Positions 54,916-63,289 of a stretch of 64,000 bases of DNA are shown in pieces (positions within the stretch are counted from its first letter, which is position 1; each line of letters begins with the position of its first letter). The stretch is from positions 544,076 through 608,075 of the forward strand of contig NZ_GL385912.1 of the NCBI RefSeq assembly GCF_000146285.1. The letters run 5' to 3'. The position numbers and the translations under genes were made by a program. This DNA is from Mobiluncus curtisii subsp. curtisii ATCC 35241. Its GTDB lineage: Bacteria; Actinomycetota; Actinomycetes; Actinomycetales; Actinomycetaceae. The notes under the pieces are model-generated. The model worked only from the letters and a program-made list of their open reading frames with translations. It had not been told where the DNA came from and made no database searches.

Positions 54916-55896
54916 TTACGCAGTCTCTTCGGTGCCGCTGCCAGGGTACGTAATTGAGCTCAGGGCATCGAGAATTTTGGGGAAATCCTGGTGCAAGGTG
55001 GTCCAGGCAATGCTGGCGTCTAATTCGTCTACAGTTTGCATCAACCGGTATCGCAGCTCGCAGAGGATTGCCCACGGGATTTCCGGGTTGACTTCCTTTA
55101 CATCGGAATGAATTTTTGCTGCCGATTCCACCAGTACCGAGATAGAGTGATACGCCGCGAAACGTGACTGCACCCCCGCCGGGGTCTTGGCAAAATACGC
55201 CTTTGGGTCACCGGTGGCGATGCCCATGCCTACGTCCAAAGTCCGAGACATGTCATCCACACGCCACCGGGCAGCCGAGACATCGTAAGGGAAGAAAGAC
55301 TTGTGGAATCCCCACTTTTGAAAATAGGGATATTCTTCAATCTCACGAGGCGAAAAAACATTCCCGGACCGGTATAAATCCACCAGTAAAGGCTCGAACT
55401 TAGTTTTTTCATCAAGCCGCGTAACTTCGCGAGGAACTCGGTCGACCTTGGCATTGCCCAATCCGGTATCAATAGACAGGTAGACCGTGGTGCTCAGCTC
55501 GTTCTCGAGTTCATTTTGCAAGCCAACCAAATCCAGCATTCCTAGGGGATTCGTGGTGCTAACCAAGAAATCAATCGGGGTAAACGCATCATCTTGACCG
55601 GTAGAGACAGGTCCAAACAAGAAAATCTCATCATAGCCGTGCCGCGAAAAAATCCCGCGCACCACATGGCGTTTCATGCCCATCAGGGTGTGTGCCGGGA
55701 CGCTTACCGCTTTAGCCAAAGCGGTTTCCTCGGCTTCAGAAATACGCCGCTTATGGTTTTCAAAAGCGCTGATATGGGATTGTGGAACTCCGGACATGCC
55801 TGCCAGCTCCGCCTGAGTCAAGCCCAGCACGTTGCGGCGCAGCCGCAAAAAAGCGCCGGGTCGGAAATCGCGTAGCGCCATAAATTTCTGTTCCAT
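54916..55896 (-). CDS. Single-chain HTH-MNT-HEPN protein with degenerate catalytic motifs
   Basis: 326 residues in three parts. An Xre-type HTH is at about 16-70 (RNVLGLTQAELAGMSGVPQSHISAFENHKRRIS). An MNT nucleotidyltransferase-like domain follows (80-152: LFGPVSTGQDDAFTPIDFLV, then LGMLDLVGLQNELENEL). A HepT-like HEPN domain ends the protein (208-313: WRVDDMSRTL...VNPEIPWAILCELRYRLMQTVDELDASIAWTTLHQDFPKILDAL). In active pairs MNT has GSxxRGxxxxxSDxD and HEPN has RNxxxHxY. Here the MNT reads GPVSTG...TPID (Ser and first Asp lost), and the HEPN reads R282-Y-R-L-M-Q287 (His lost, Tyr lost). It abuts the ABC exporter genes and is probably a regulator. The domain reading is by eye. Confidence 0.8.
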   Translation of the reverse strand: MEQKFMALRDFRPGAFLRLRRNVLGLTQAELAGMSGVPQSHISAFENHKRRISEAEETALAKAVSVPAHTLMGMKRHVVRGIFSRHGYDEIFLFGPVSTGQDDAFTPIDFLVSTTNPLGMLDLVGLQNELENELSTTVYLSIDTGLGNAKVDRVPREVTRLDEKTKFEPLLVDLYRSGNVFSPREIEEYPYFQKWGFHKSFFPYDVSAARWRVDDMSRTLDVGMGIATGDPKAYFAKTPAGVQSRFAAYHSISVLVESAAKIHSDVKEVNPEIPWAILCELRYRLMQTVDELDASIAWTTLHQDFPKILDALSSITYPGSGTEETA

Positions 55897-55902
55897 GCGA
55901 TA

Positions 55903-55923
55903 ATTATACTCCTGAGGTGTATA
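55903..55923 (-). promoter_or_regulatory. Leaderless promoter and probable operator of the HTH-MNT-HEPN gene
   Basis: A perfect TATAAT ends six bases before the ATG, the spacing expected if transcription begins at the start codon. Overlapping it is the quasi-palindrome TATACACC-TCA-GGAGTATA (7 of 8 pairs, minus-strand reading), a likely site for the protein's own HTH. Confidence 0.65.
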
Positions 55924-55977
55924 TAAGGGAATAGTTTTGTTAGCGGAAAAACACCGCTAACGTGTGCCCTCGAGAAA

Positions 55978-56739
55978 TCAGAGATAACGTGCCAGGAAAT
56001 CGCGGGTTCGTTCCCGTTGCGGATGTTGGAACAGCTGTTCCGGAGCGCCTTGTTCCGCGATGACACCGTCAGCCATGAACACCACGTTCTTGCTGACAGT
56101 ACGGGCAAACGCCATCTCATGCGTCACCACCAGCATCGTCATGCCTTCCTGAGCCAGCTGTTTCATCACCGCAATGACTTCGCCGACCATTTCCGGATCC
56201 AGAGCTGAAGTCGGTTCGTCAAACAACAGCACCTCCGGATCCATCGCCAGGGCACGAGAAATCGCCACCCGCTGCTTTTGCCCACCGGACAACTGCCGCG
56301 GTTTCGCGTTTAAGAACGGACTCATCCCGACTTTATCCAGGTAGTGCAACGCTTTTTCTCGCGACTCCTCCCGAGAACGACCCAAGACTTTCATCTGACC
56401 AATCATGCAGTTCTTAAGCACCGTCATGTTGTTGAACAGGTTGAAAGATTGAAACACCATCCCCACTTTGGATCGATACTTCGCCTTTTTCATGGAATGG
56501 TCGAGGATGTCCGTCCCGTGGTACAGAATCTCGCCCGAAGTGGGAGTTTCCAACAAGTTGATGCAGCGCAGCAAAGTCGATTTCCCAGAACCTGACGCTC
56601 CGATAATGGATGCCACGTCACCAGGACGCACCGAAAAATTAATATCTTTGAGCACCTCGTGAGTGCCAAAAGACTTCGAGAGGTGGCGTACCGTGATGAT
56701 TTCGTCACTGGTGTTGTCAGTCGTGTTCACTTCACTCAT
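55978..56739 (-). CDS. Amino-acid (probably lysine) ABC transporter ATP-binding protein
   Basis: 253 residues, polar-amino-acid (HisP/GlnQ) type. Walker [14 protein letters not shown], signature [15 protein letters not shown]-like ([16 protein letters not shown]), Walker [20 protein letters not shown] and H-loop VVTHEMAFA are complete. Its start overlaps the permease stop by 4 bp. Last gene of the lysine-riboswitch operon, so it should power lysine uptake. Confidence 0.95.
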   Translation of the reverse strand: MSEVNTTDNTSDEIITVRHLSKSFGTHEVLKDINFSVRPGDVASIIGASGSGKSTLLRCINLLETPTSGEILYHGTDILDHSMKKAKYRSKVGMVFQSFNLFNNMTVLKNCMIGQMKVLGRSREESREKALHYLDKVGMSPFLNAKPRQLSGGQKQRVAISRALAMDPEVLLFDEPTSALDPEMVGEVIAVMKQLAQEGMTMLVVTHEMAFARTVSKNVVFMADGVIAEQGAPEQLFQHPQRERTRDFLARYL

Positions 56740-57647
56740 GAGTGCTGTCCTCCCTCGGTACCTGCTGGTTTACCTGTTGCTGGTTTCTTGGCAGGCTTGA
56801 CTTTTCGTGCCTGACGTTTGGCAGGGTCACGGAAAGTGTAGTTTCCAGCAGCCATCACCAGCTGATCTTCGTTCATTAACTCGTAATCGCGCTGTTCCTG
56901 TCCCTCCGCACCGGGCAAGAGTTCGTAGGCATCGTCTCCGTCAATCTTCTTTTCCAGCTTCCGCAACAGGAAGGAGGACAGCAGAGTCAACGTCAAATAT
57001 CCCACCATCTCGATAGTAGCGGAAGGGAAGTACTTGAAAACAGCACCCGACACCATCTTGTGCACCGAGAAAAACTCCGAGAAACCGATGATAAACATGA
57101 CCGAAGTGTCTTTGATGTTGATGATGAAATTGTTGCCGATTTGTGGCAGCAAGTTCCGCAACGCCTGGGGCAAGATGACATAGAGCATGGTCTGGAAGTG
57201 AGTCATGCCTATCGCCCTGGCTCCTTCGGTTTGTCCCGGATCCACGCTGATGATGCCACCGCGCACGGATTCGGCGATGTAAGCACCGGTATTGATGGAA
57301 ACAACAAAAATCGAGACGCCCCACATGGATTGGAACTGCAACGCATTATTCGTGAAGTAGGGCAGACCGTAGTAAATGAATACCGCCTGCAAAATCATCG
57401 GGGTACCCCGGAATACTTCCACATAGACGCGGATGATTCCCCGAATAATCGCCAAAACAACTCGCTTGAGCAAGGGATCGGTAGAAGGGTGGGGAATCGT
57501 ATTCAAGATTCCGCAGGCAAACCCAATCACGCAGCCCAGTAAGGTGGCGATAATCGCCAGCAGTACCGTGTTGACGATACCCGTCAAGTACACGCCACCG
57601 TACTTATTCAGCAGGGTTACTATGTCCTGCCACAGTGTCCACAGCAT
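56736..57647 (-). CDS. Amino-acid (probably lysine) ABC transporter permease
   Basis: 303 residues with about five helices of the HisM/GlnP type. The EAA loop is [38 protein letters not shown], and the [13 protein letters not shown] motif is present. The C-terminal 90 residues form a charged Lys/Pro/Ala-rich cytoplasmic tail, which is unusually long. It is co-transcribed with the binding protein upstream. Confidence 0.94.
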   Translation of the reverse strand: MLWTLWQDIVTLLNKYGGVYLTGIVNTVLLAIIATLLGCVIGFACGILNTIPHPSTDPLLKRVVLAIIRGIIRVYVEVFRGTPMILQAVFIYYGLPYFTNNALQFQSMWGVSIFVVSINTGAYIAESVRGGIISVDPGQTEGARAIGMTHFQTMLYVILPQALRNLLPQIGNNFIINIKDTSVMFIIGFSEFFSVHKMVSGAVFKYFPSATIEMVGYLTLTLLSSFLLRKLEKKIDGDDAYELLPGAEGQEQRDYELMNEDQLVMAAGNYTFRDPAKRQARKVKPAKKPATGKPAGTEGGQHS

Positions 57648-57681
57648 TTTCTCTCCTGACGTGTTTCAGTACCGCGGGGGA

Positions 57682-58545
57682 TTAATCCTCTTGGGGCTGA
57701 ATCTTCACCGCGTCTGCCATCAGGGCATCGAAGTCTTTGGCAGTCTTGCCCGACAGAGCTTTGTTGATGGCGTTCTTTAGGGCAGTGTTGCCTTTTTTGA
57801 CGGAGATACCGATGTTAACGTCCTCATCCGAAACTTGGAAGTCATCACCGTCATCAGGGAAGTCCAGAATCTTCATATCCGGGTATGCCGCGATAGCACC
57901 TTGACCGGTGGGCATATCGGTAACCACGTAATCGACTTTGCCGGTTTCCAAAGCCACCAGCATCGCAGGCGCAGATTCTGCGGGGGCTTGCCGCTTGGCA
58001 TCTTTAATTTGGGGAATCAAGGTGTCGTACCAAACAGTGCCAGTTTGGCTGGTGGTCCGACCTCCCGCGAGGTCAGCTAAACCTTTCGCGTTGGCAAACT
58101 TGGAATTCGCTTTGGTCAGCACGACGATGCGGGCGTACAGGTACGGTCCGGCAAAGTCCACAGTTTCTTCGCGCTCTTTAGTCATGGACTGACCCGCAAT
58201 CGCGGCGTCGATTTCACCGGATTGCACCGCTGGAATCAGGGAATCCCACTCCAGCTGTTTAATTTCGAGTTTCCAGCCGTTGGCGTCTGCAATCTGTTTG
58301 GCAGTCATCACGTCGTAGCCATTAGCGTACAAAGCGGAATCTTTGATGGGCACCGCATCGTTGGATTTATCGGGTTGTGCCCAGTTATAGGGAGCGTAAG
58401 CAGCTTCCATACCGACGGTGAATACTCCGTCTTCCAAACCGGGAATTGCGGTGTCTCCACCAGATGCAGCTGGGGAACCAGCTCCACAGGCGGCGAGGGA
58501 AAAGGCCGCAGCTAACAGTGCTGCACCACTCAGTATCTTGTTCAT
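57682..58545 (-). CDS. Amino-acid (probably lysine) substrate-binding lipoprotein
   Basis: 287 residues from the ATG at 58545 (AAAGGA upstream). A lipoprotein signal (ALLAAAFSLAACG, Cys about 20) is followed by the family-3 solute-binding fold: FTVGMEAAYAPYNWAQ, VMTAKQIADANGWKLEIKQLEWDSLIPAVQSGEIDAAIAGQSMTKEREETVDFAGPYL. The lysine riboswitch in its leader indicates lysine as substrate. First gene of the transporter operon. Confidence 0.94.
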   Translation of the reverse strand: MNKILSGAALLAAAFSLAACGAGSPAASGGDTAIPGLEDGVFTVGMEAAYAPYNWAQPDKSNDAVPIKDSALYANGYDVMTAKQIADANGWKLEIKQLEWDSLIPAVQSGEIDAAIAGQSMTKEREETVDFAGPYLYARIVVLTKANSKFANAKGLADLAGGRTTSQTGTVWYDTLIPQIKDAKRQAPAESAPAMLVALETGKVDYVVTDMPTGQGAIAAYPDMKILDFPDDGDDFQVSDEDVNIGISVKKGNTALKNAINKALSGKTAKDFDALMADAVKIQPQED

Positions 58546-58598
58546 CATTAGTCCTTTCAATCGTTGCAAACAACTTTCGAAAGCTCGAACATGACACC

Positions 58599-58627
58599 AA
58601 AAATGGGGTCATGCTCCATGACCCCAT
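58599..58627 (-). terminator. Expression-platform terminator of the lysine riboswitch
   Basis: Perfect hairpin ATGGGGTCATG-GAG-CATGACCCCAT followed by TTTT, between the aptamer and the binding-protein gene. Its 3' arm (CATGAC) can instead pair with the GTCATG of aptamer helix P1, which explains ligand-dependent termination. Confidence 0.92.
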
Positions 58628-58645
58628 ACATTTGCGCGTATGCGT

Positions 58646-58817
58646 CATGACAGCTCTCCGCGATAGCGACAGTCGAACGGATATTTTCCGTTCGCCCGGA
58701 TGTGAATCTTTGGGAACGATTCACATCCTCGGCAACCTCCCCTTTCGCTTCCGGGCATCCCTATGGGATTTCCCCGCCCTGTCGGAAGTTAATGATGTTG
58801 GTTGCGCCTCCGTCATG
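58646..58817 (-). ncRNA. Lysine riboswitch (L-box) aptamer
   Basis: On the minus strand the order GGAGGCGC, AAGCGAAAGGGG, GGTTGCCGAG, a GATGTGAATC/GATTCACATC hairpin, CCGGGCG, and CTGTCGC...GCGGAGAGC matches the lysine-riboswitch consensus. Outer helix P1 pairs CATGAC (58817-58812) with GTCATG (58651-58646). The length, 172 bases, fits the class. A terminator follows, so lysine should switch the downstream ABC transporter off. Confidence 0.9.
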
Positions 58818-58831
58818 CTTTATCGCTCTCC

Positions 58832-58860
58832 AGTCTAAGGCTCCGGAGCGAAAGGTGCAA
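58832..58860 (-). promoter_or_regulatory. Promoter of the lysine-transporter operon
   Basis: TTGCAC and TAGACT are separated by 17 bases, ending just before the start of the riboswitch aptamer (predicted transcription start near 58824). Confidence 0.8.
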
Positions 58861-59018
58861 AAAAGTTAGTAAAATTCGAAGTTCCGCTACCGTTAGCGTC
58901 TCTCTCAGGCTCGATTGAGCGGTTCGGCGTCCTCGACCGATGCACAAGTTCGGTGCGACCGGTCGCCGGTAGGTTACTGCCGGGTGATGTTGAGTTTATC
59001 TGTTGAACACCTTTCGGT

Positions 59019-59024
59019 GATAAT
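59019..59024 (+). promoter_or_regulatory. -10 box of a leaderless promoter before the CadD-like gene
   Basis: GATAAT ends six bases before the GTG start codon (59031), as expected for a leaderless message. No good -35 or ribosome-binding site is seen. Confidence 0.5.
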
Positions 59025-59030
59025 TGACAC

Positions 59031-59651
59031 GTGAACGCTTCCCTGATTCTTTCCACTCTCGCCCAAGCATTGGTGCTCTTTGCGGTCACTAACATCGACC
59101 ACTTGATACTGCTGACTTTATGGTTTGTCCACGGTCATCAGCGCCCCGGCACAACGTTGCGTATCTGCGCAGGTCAATACCTCGGTTTCAGCGCTATTTT
59201 GGCAGCCACCGTGATCCTGAATCTGATATCCGGTTTCGTCATTCCCGAAGCTCAGTTGCATCTGTTGGGTCTGATACCGCTGATTCTGGGAGTTAAAGCT
59301 GGCATTGGGGAAATTTTGGAACGCCGGGAGTCGAACGATTCCAGGGACGCACAGTCAGCCGAATCAAGGCTGGAAGGCAAACCTGTCAGTGTTGGCGCGG
59401 TCGCCCTGGTCACCATCGCGAACGGAGGCGACGAAATCGGTGTTTATCTGCCGGTTTTTGCCTTGTCGGCCTGGTGGCAAGTCGCTATGTTCTGCGCGGT
59501 GTTTCTGGTGCTGGCTGGTGCGCTGTTGGCTCTGGCGTGGTTCATTACCGGACGTTTAGGGCTCGCGGAGGTTCTGGAACGATTCGAGGCGGTGCTCTTT
59601 CCGAGTGTGCTTATCCTGCTCGGGGTGCTCATCCTCGCCGGATGGCTCTAG
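59031..59651 (+). CDS. Cadmium-resistance transporter family protein (CadD-like)
   Basis: 206 residues from a GTG. About six membrane helices: FAVTNIDHLILLTLWFV, QYLGFSAILAATVILNLISGF, HLLGLIPLILGVKAGI, VGAVALVTIANGGDEIGVYLPVF and two more. The DEIGVYLPVF and ANGGDN-type motif match the CadD family. CadD proteins export cadmium; other members have unknown substrates. It is divergent from the lysine-transport operon. Confidence 0.85.
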   Translation: MNASLILSTLAQALVLFAVTNIDHLILLTLWFVHGHQRPGTTLRICAGQYLGFSAILAATVILNLISGFVIPEAQLHLLGLIPLILGVKAGIGEILERRESNDSRDAQSAESRLEGKPVSVGAVALVTIANGGDEIGVYLPVFALSAWWQVAMFCAVFLVLAGALLALAWFITGRLGLAEVLERFEAVLFPSVLILLGVLILAGWL

Positions 59652-59712
59652 GCGGCACATGTTTATCCGTCCAGCTTTGTGTCCCCAGCGCAAACCACTT
59701 CCAGCACCTCTT

Positions 59713-59721
59713 TTATCCACA
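59713..59721 (+). promoter_or_regulatory. Isolated DnaA-box-like site
   Basis: A perfect TTATCCACA in the 180-bp spacer between the CadD-like gene and the nitroreductase. Isolated and so only suggestive. No other feature was recognised in this spacer. Confidence 0.3.
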
Positions 59722-59832
59722 GAGATGCGGAAGCAAATGTTTCTGCCGCTGGACAATGCCATAAAAATTGAAAAGGTGCAAACGAATCGATGGCGCCAAC
59801 TGATAGTGGAATCGTGTGACAGCTTGATTCCA

Positions 59833-60549
59833 TCATACGTGGCGCGGCTCGGCAAGCGTCAGCGGCGGATGTTCAGCGCGATACGCGTTTACGGGGGCAT
59901 CCGGATCGGGGTAACCCATCGCTAACCCGGTGATTAGCCCGTAATCTTTGGGGATATGAAACTCCTTATCAACTGGCTTCCGCCAGGTTGCGAGAGTTCC
60001 AATCGCGACGGTGCCGAGCCCCCGATTTGCAGCTGCCAGCATGAGGGTAGACAGCATCAGCCCGGTATCTTGAGCGGAAAAGGGCAGTAACGCACGGTGT
60101 ACGAACACGAAGATTCCCACCGGGGCCTGGAACATTTCGAGGTTTTGGCGCAGCTGCTGGACTCTGCCGGTTTCGTCCCCGCGTTCAATCCCCAGGTGTG
60201 TATAGTAGCGTTTTCCGTTCGCTACCTGACGTTGTCGCAGCTCAGGAGGGTATTTGCCCCAGGTTTTAAAGTCGGCTTGGGGCAATTTTCCCTCCCATAG
60301 CGCTCGCAGGTAAGCACCGAGTCGACCGCGCAGCATTCCTAATCCAGTTTCCGCATGACTGGCATAGTCCGCGCGGATGCGTTCCAGACGCTCCCCCGTA
60401 GCTACTGCCAACACGTATCCGCGTGTATTTGACCAGGAGGCACAGTGGCGGGCGTCATTCAAAACGGCTTGTAAAACCTCAGGCTCGACGGGCTTATCAA
60501 GATAAGCCCGCACACTGTAGCGAGCTTGCAGCAGTTCAGAAAAATCCAC
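59833..60549 (-). CDS. Nitroreductase family flavoprotein
   Basis: 238 residues. The family opening LLQARYSVRAYLDKPVEPEVLQAVLNDARHCASWSNTRGYVLAVATG, and later AQDTGLMLSTLMLAAANRGLGTVAIGTLA, show an FMN-binding nitroreductase fold. The C-terminal LAMGYPDPDAPVN is typical. It reduces nitro or quinone compounds; the physiological substrate is unknown. An iron-box-like site upstream suggests iron control. Confidence 0.92.
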   Translation of the reverse strand: MDFSELLQARYSVRAYLDKPVEPEVLQAVLNDARHCASWSNTRGYVLAVATGERLERIRADYASHAETGLGMLRGRLGAYLRALWEGKLPQADFKTWGKYPPELRQRQVANGKRYYTHLGIERGDETGRVQQLRQNLEMFQAPVGIFVFVHRALLPFSAQDTGLMLSTLMLAAANRGLGTVAIGTLATWRKPVDKEFHIPKDYGLITGLAMGYPDPDAPVNAYRAEHPPLTLAEPRHV

Positions 60550-60584
60550 GTTTGGTAGTCTATCCAGAAAACTACACCAGCTCT

Positions 60585-60603
60585 ATAGATAAGGCTTACC
60601 TAA
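60585..60603 (-). promoter_or_regulatory. DtxR/IdeR-type iron-box-like site upstream of the nitroreductase
   Basis: TTAGGTAAGCCTTATCTAT matches the 19-bp DtxR consensus TTAGGTTAGCCTAACCTAA at 15 of 19 positions, 36 bp before the start codon. Confidence 0.5.
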
Positions 60604-60614
60604 GTATGTTTTAC

Positions 60615-61406
60615 TCAGAGTCCCAACCATGCCCCCTGGGGTCTGTTGGCGTAAATCTCACGATAGAAATCTTGGCGTTCCAACTTCGCAGCAGCAGCCT
60701 CATCCAACAGAACCTTAACATTGTTGTGCAACTGCAGAGCTGAACCCGTACAAGAGATAGAAACCGGACCTTCCACCATGTCCCGAACCGCGGCAGCCTT
60801 ATTCGCACCAGTAGCCAGAAGCACAATTTTTCGGGCTCGCAAAATGGTGCCAACGCCCTGCGTTAACGCGTGAGTAGGAACCTTGTCGATGTCGCCGGAA
60901 AAGAACCGGGCATTATCGCGGCGAGTTTGGGCAGTCAGCACCGCGGGATGCGTCAAGGAATTCAGAGACGTACCCGGCTCATTGAAGGCAATATGACCAT
61001 CCACCCCGATACCCAATATCTGTATATCAATTCCTCCGGCGTCTACAATGGCTTGTTCGTAGCGACGACACTCCTCTAACAAGTCAGCAGCCAAGCCGTC
61101 CTCCCCATATACCTGATTAGGGTCTATATCTGTGATGCTAGCAAACTCGCGGCGAATAAAATTGTGATAAGCCTCGGGATGATCTTGAGGCAGCCCCACA
61201 TACTCATCTAGCTGGAAAGCCTTAGCGTGACGCAGGGATAAACTTCCCGTCTGCACTCGAAGCGACAGCTCCTGATAAATCGGCAGCGGACTAGAACCAG
61301 TCGCCACCCCCAGTACCGCAGCAGGATTGTCCGCATAAACCTCGCAGATTGCCTCCGCCGCAACGACTGCCAATTCCGCCGCGGTTGGTTTAATGATGAT
61401 TTCCAT
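60615..61406 (-). CDS. nagB: Glucosamine-6-phosphate deaminase
   Basis: 263 residues. LGVATGSSPLPIYQEL, FQLDEYVGLPQDHPEAYHNFIRREFA, ILGIGVDGHIAFNEPGTSLNS and VLLDEAAA are conserved. It converts GlcN-6-P to fructose-6-P and ammonia. GGAAGG precedes the ATG. It is 52 bp after nagA, so they form the amino-sugar operon. Confidence 0.97.
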   Translation of the reverse strand: MEIIIKPTAAELAVVAAEAICEVYADNPAAVLGVATGSSPLPIYQELSLRVQTGSLSLRHAKAFQLDEYVGLPQDHPEAYHNFIRREFASITDIDPNQVYGEDGLAADLLEECRRYEQAIVDAGGIDIQILGIGVDGHIAFNEPGTSLNSLTHPAVLTAQTRRDNARFFSGDIDKVPTHALTQGVGTILRARKIVLLATGANKAAAVRDMVEGPVSISCTGSALQLHNNVKVLLDEAAAAKLERQDFYREIYANRPQGAWLGL

Positions 61407-61458
61407 AATGATTACCTTCCGTTGCTCCCCGCTATCCCGCTAAGTCTCCCATGACGTC

Positions 61459-62580
61459 TCACCGCACCTGCTGACCACGGCGAAACACCTGCTGCACCTG
61501 CAGAGAGCTCGACTCAACCACCAAATCCGCATAGGCTCCCGGCGCCACTATCCCGATGTCCGTCCTGCCCAACACCGCCGCAGGTCGAGCCGTGGCAGCA
61601 TGCAGCGCCAACCAAATATCCACTCCTGCGGTATAGGTCGCAAAACGAACTGCCCGCGACATAGTCAGGGTTGAGCCAGCAATAGATCCGTTCGATTTCA
61701 ACCGCGCCACCGCGTCACGCACTTCTACCTCCAGGGGTCCCAGCAGGTAATCCCCGTCAGGTGCGCCCGCGGCCGCCATCGCATCAGTAACCAATACCGT
61801 GTCGCGCCCTTTGGCAGCAAACACAAATTGCACGGTGGCAGCATGGGAATGCACCCCATCAGCGATGAGCTCTACCGGTAATCCCGGTGTTTCCAAAGCC
61901 GCCACAATCGGACCGGGCTGGCGATGATGAATCGGCCTCATCGCGTTAAACAAGTGGGTGACATTTTGTGCGCCACTGGCGAGGGCAACTTTCATCATGT
62001 CATAGTCAGCGTTCATATGCCCAGGGGCAGCAATAATTCCCTGCGACACCAACCAGCGCACGGCTTGTAACCCGCCACGACGCTCGATAGCGAGAGTGAC
62101 CATCTTAACCGGACCGGCTTGGCAGAGGCGCTGTACTTCGTCCAAAGCCGGGTCGCGCAGCAGCTGGGGGTCATGGGCGCCCTTGTATTCCTCTGCCATC
62201 CACGGCCCCTCCAGGTGAACACCCAAAATTTCGCCGGCATCATAGAGCGGAGTCAACTCCCGAATCTGGGATTCCAAGTGGTCCAAAGTGTCCGTGACCA
62301 GGCTCGCCATGATAGAGGTCGTGCCCTCATAAAGGTGGGTAGCAATGACGGTACGGGCTGCCGCAACTCCGTTCGTGAAAGCCTCTCCCCCGCCACCGTG
62401 CGAATGAATGTCTACGAATCCAGGAGCAAGGATTGCCGACCCAAAGTCTACGTCAGCCCGGACTTGCGCGACCGCCGGTCCGCTGAAAACCTCCACGATA
62501 CGGTCATTTTCCACCCGCACTGCACCGGGTCCCAACACTTGGTTGCCATCGAATAGCGTGTCTGCGCGGTAAATCGTCAT
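61459..62580 (-). CDS. nagA: N-acetylglucosamine-6-phosphate deacetylase
   Basis: 373 residues, amidohydrolase fold. APGFVDIHSHGGGGEAF holds the HxH; GVHLEGPWMAEEYKGAHDP (catalytic/metal Glu), PGHMNADYDMMKVALASGAQNVTHLFNAM (His), LIADGVHSH and LVTDAMAAAG (Asp) complete the site. It deacetylates GlcNAc-6-P for NagB. GAGGAAAG precedes the ATG. Confidence 0.97.
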   Translation of the reverse strand: MTIYRADTLFDGNQVLGPGAVRVENDRIVEVFSGPAVAQVRADVDFGSAILAPGFVDIHSHGGGGEAFTNGVAAARTVIATHLYEGTTSIMASLVTDTLDHLESQIRELTPLYDAGEILGVHLEGPWMAEEYKGAHDPQLLRDPALDEVQRLCQAGPVKMVTLAIERRGGLQAVRWLVSQGIIAAPGHMNADYDMMKVALASGAQNVTHLFNAMRPIHHRQPGPIVAALETPGLPVELIADGVHSHAATVQFVFAAKGRDTVLVTDAMAAAGAPDGDYLLGPLEVEVRDAVARLKSNGSIAGSTLTMSRAVRFATYTAGVDIWLALHAATARPAAVLGRTDIGIVAPGAYADLVVESSSLQVQQVFRRGQQVR

Positions 62581-62937
62581 GTTGTTCCACTTTCCTCTCA
62601 GTTTGTCCTCATGGTGAGCTATGCTCTGTCTCGCCTGCCTTCCCTACGAATCAGGACAGGCAGCGACCCCAGCCACAACTGACTGAACCACCGCGGCAAT
62701 GACGTCAGAGCGTCGCATCGGCTCTCCCAGAGGATATTCACCAACGTTACCTAGGGCATAATCTTCATGTCCACCTCTTGCAACACATGGACGTGGTGAG
62801 TACGGAAGAACAGATTTAATCCTGAACTTTCAGACCACACAATCAATAATCGACATTTTTGCAACATCGCAGCACCTCATGTTGGATTCAAGCGCACGGG
62901 ATACTCCCGCAGGGTCCAGGGAGGGCATAATTAAGCT
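62581..62937. other. nagA-ACT intergenic region with a coding remnant
   Basis: 357 bp without an intact gene. A minus-strand frame at about 62644-62790 reads GGHEDYALGNVGEYPLGEPMRRSDVIAAVVQSVV and ends at a stop, looking like the C-terminus of a lost protein. I cannot identify the family. On the plus side a CATAAT ends six bases before the ACT-gene ATG, a possible leaderless promoter, although GGGAGGG further upstream could be a ribosome-binding site. Confidence 0.45.
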
Positions 62938-63207
62938 ATGAAAGCAATCATGACTGTAACCGGGCTTGATCACACCGGGATTATCGCGGCGGTGGCGACT
63001 GCCTGCGCTGCCCAGAAAGCCAATATCACCAACGTATCCCAGACGCTGATGGGGTCGTACTTTACGATGATTATGCAGCTGGAACTGGATGACATCCCCA
63101 CCTCTTTGACTAATTTGCAAGAGGCCATGCACACGGTGGAACAGGCTCAAAACTTGGAAATCCGGGTGCAAGCCGAGGCCATCTTTAACGCGATGCACAC
63201 CCTGTAA
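62938..63207 (+). CDS. ACT domain protein (UPF0237, GcvR-like)
   Basis: 89 residues forming one ACT domain: MTVTGLDHTGIIAAVATACAAQKANITNVSQTLMGSYFTMIMQLEL. Such small proteins are regularly encoded before a PFL-family (UPF0210) gene, as here. The ligand is presumably an amino acid or related molecule; the function is unknown. Confidence 0.92.
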   Translation: MKAIMTVTGLDHTGIIAAVATACAAQKANITNVSQTLMGSYFTMIMQLELDDIPTSLTNLQEAMHTVEQAQNLEIRVQAEAIFNAMHTL

Positions 63208-63289
63208 TTGCTACCATCCCACCCCGAATCCCGTACCTGCCCCGGAAGATGACCGGGAACCCTTCTGACCCCCTATTGGAGCAAAACAA

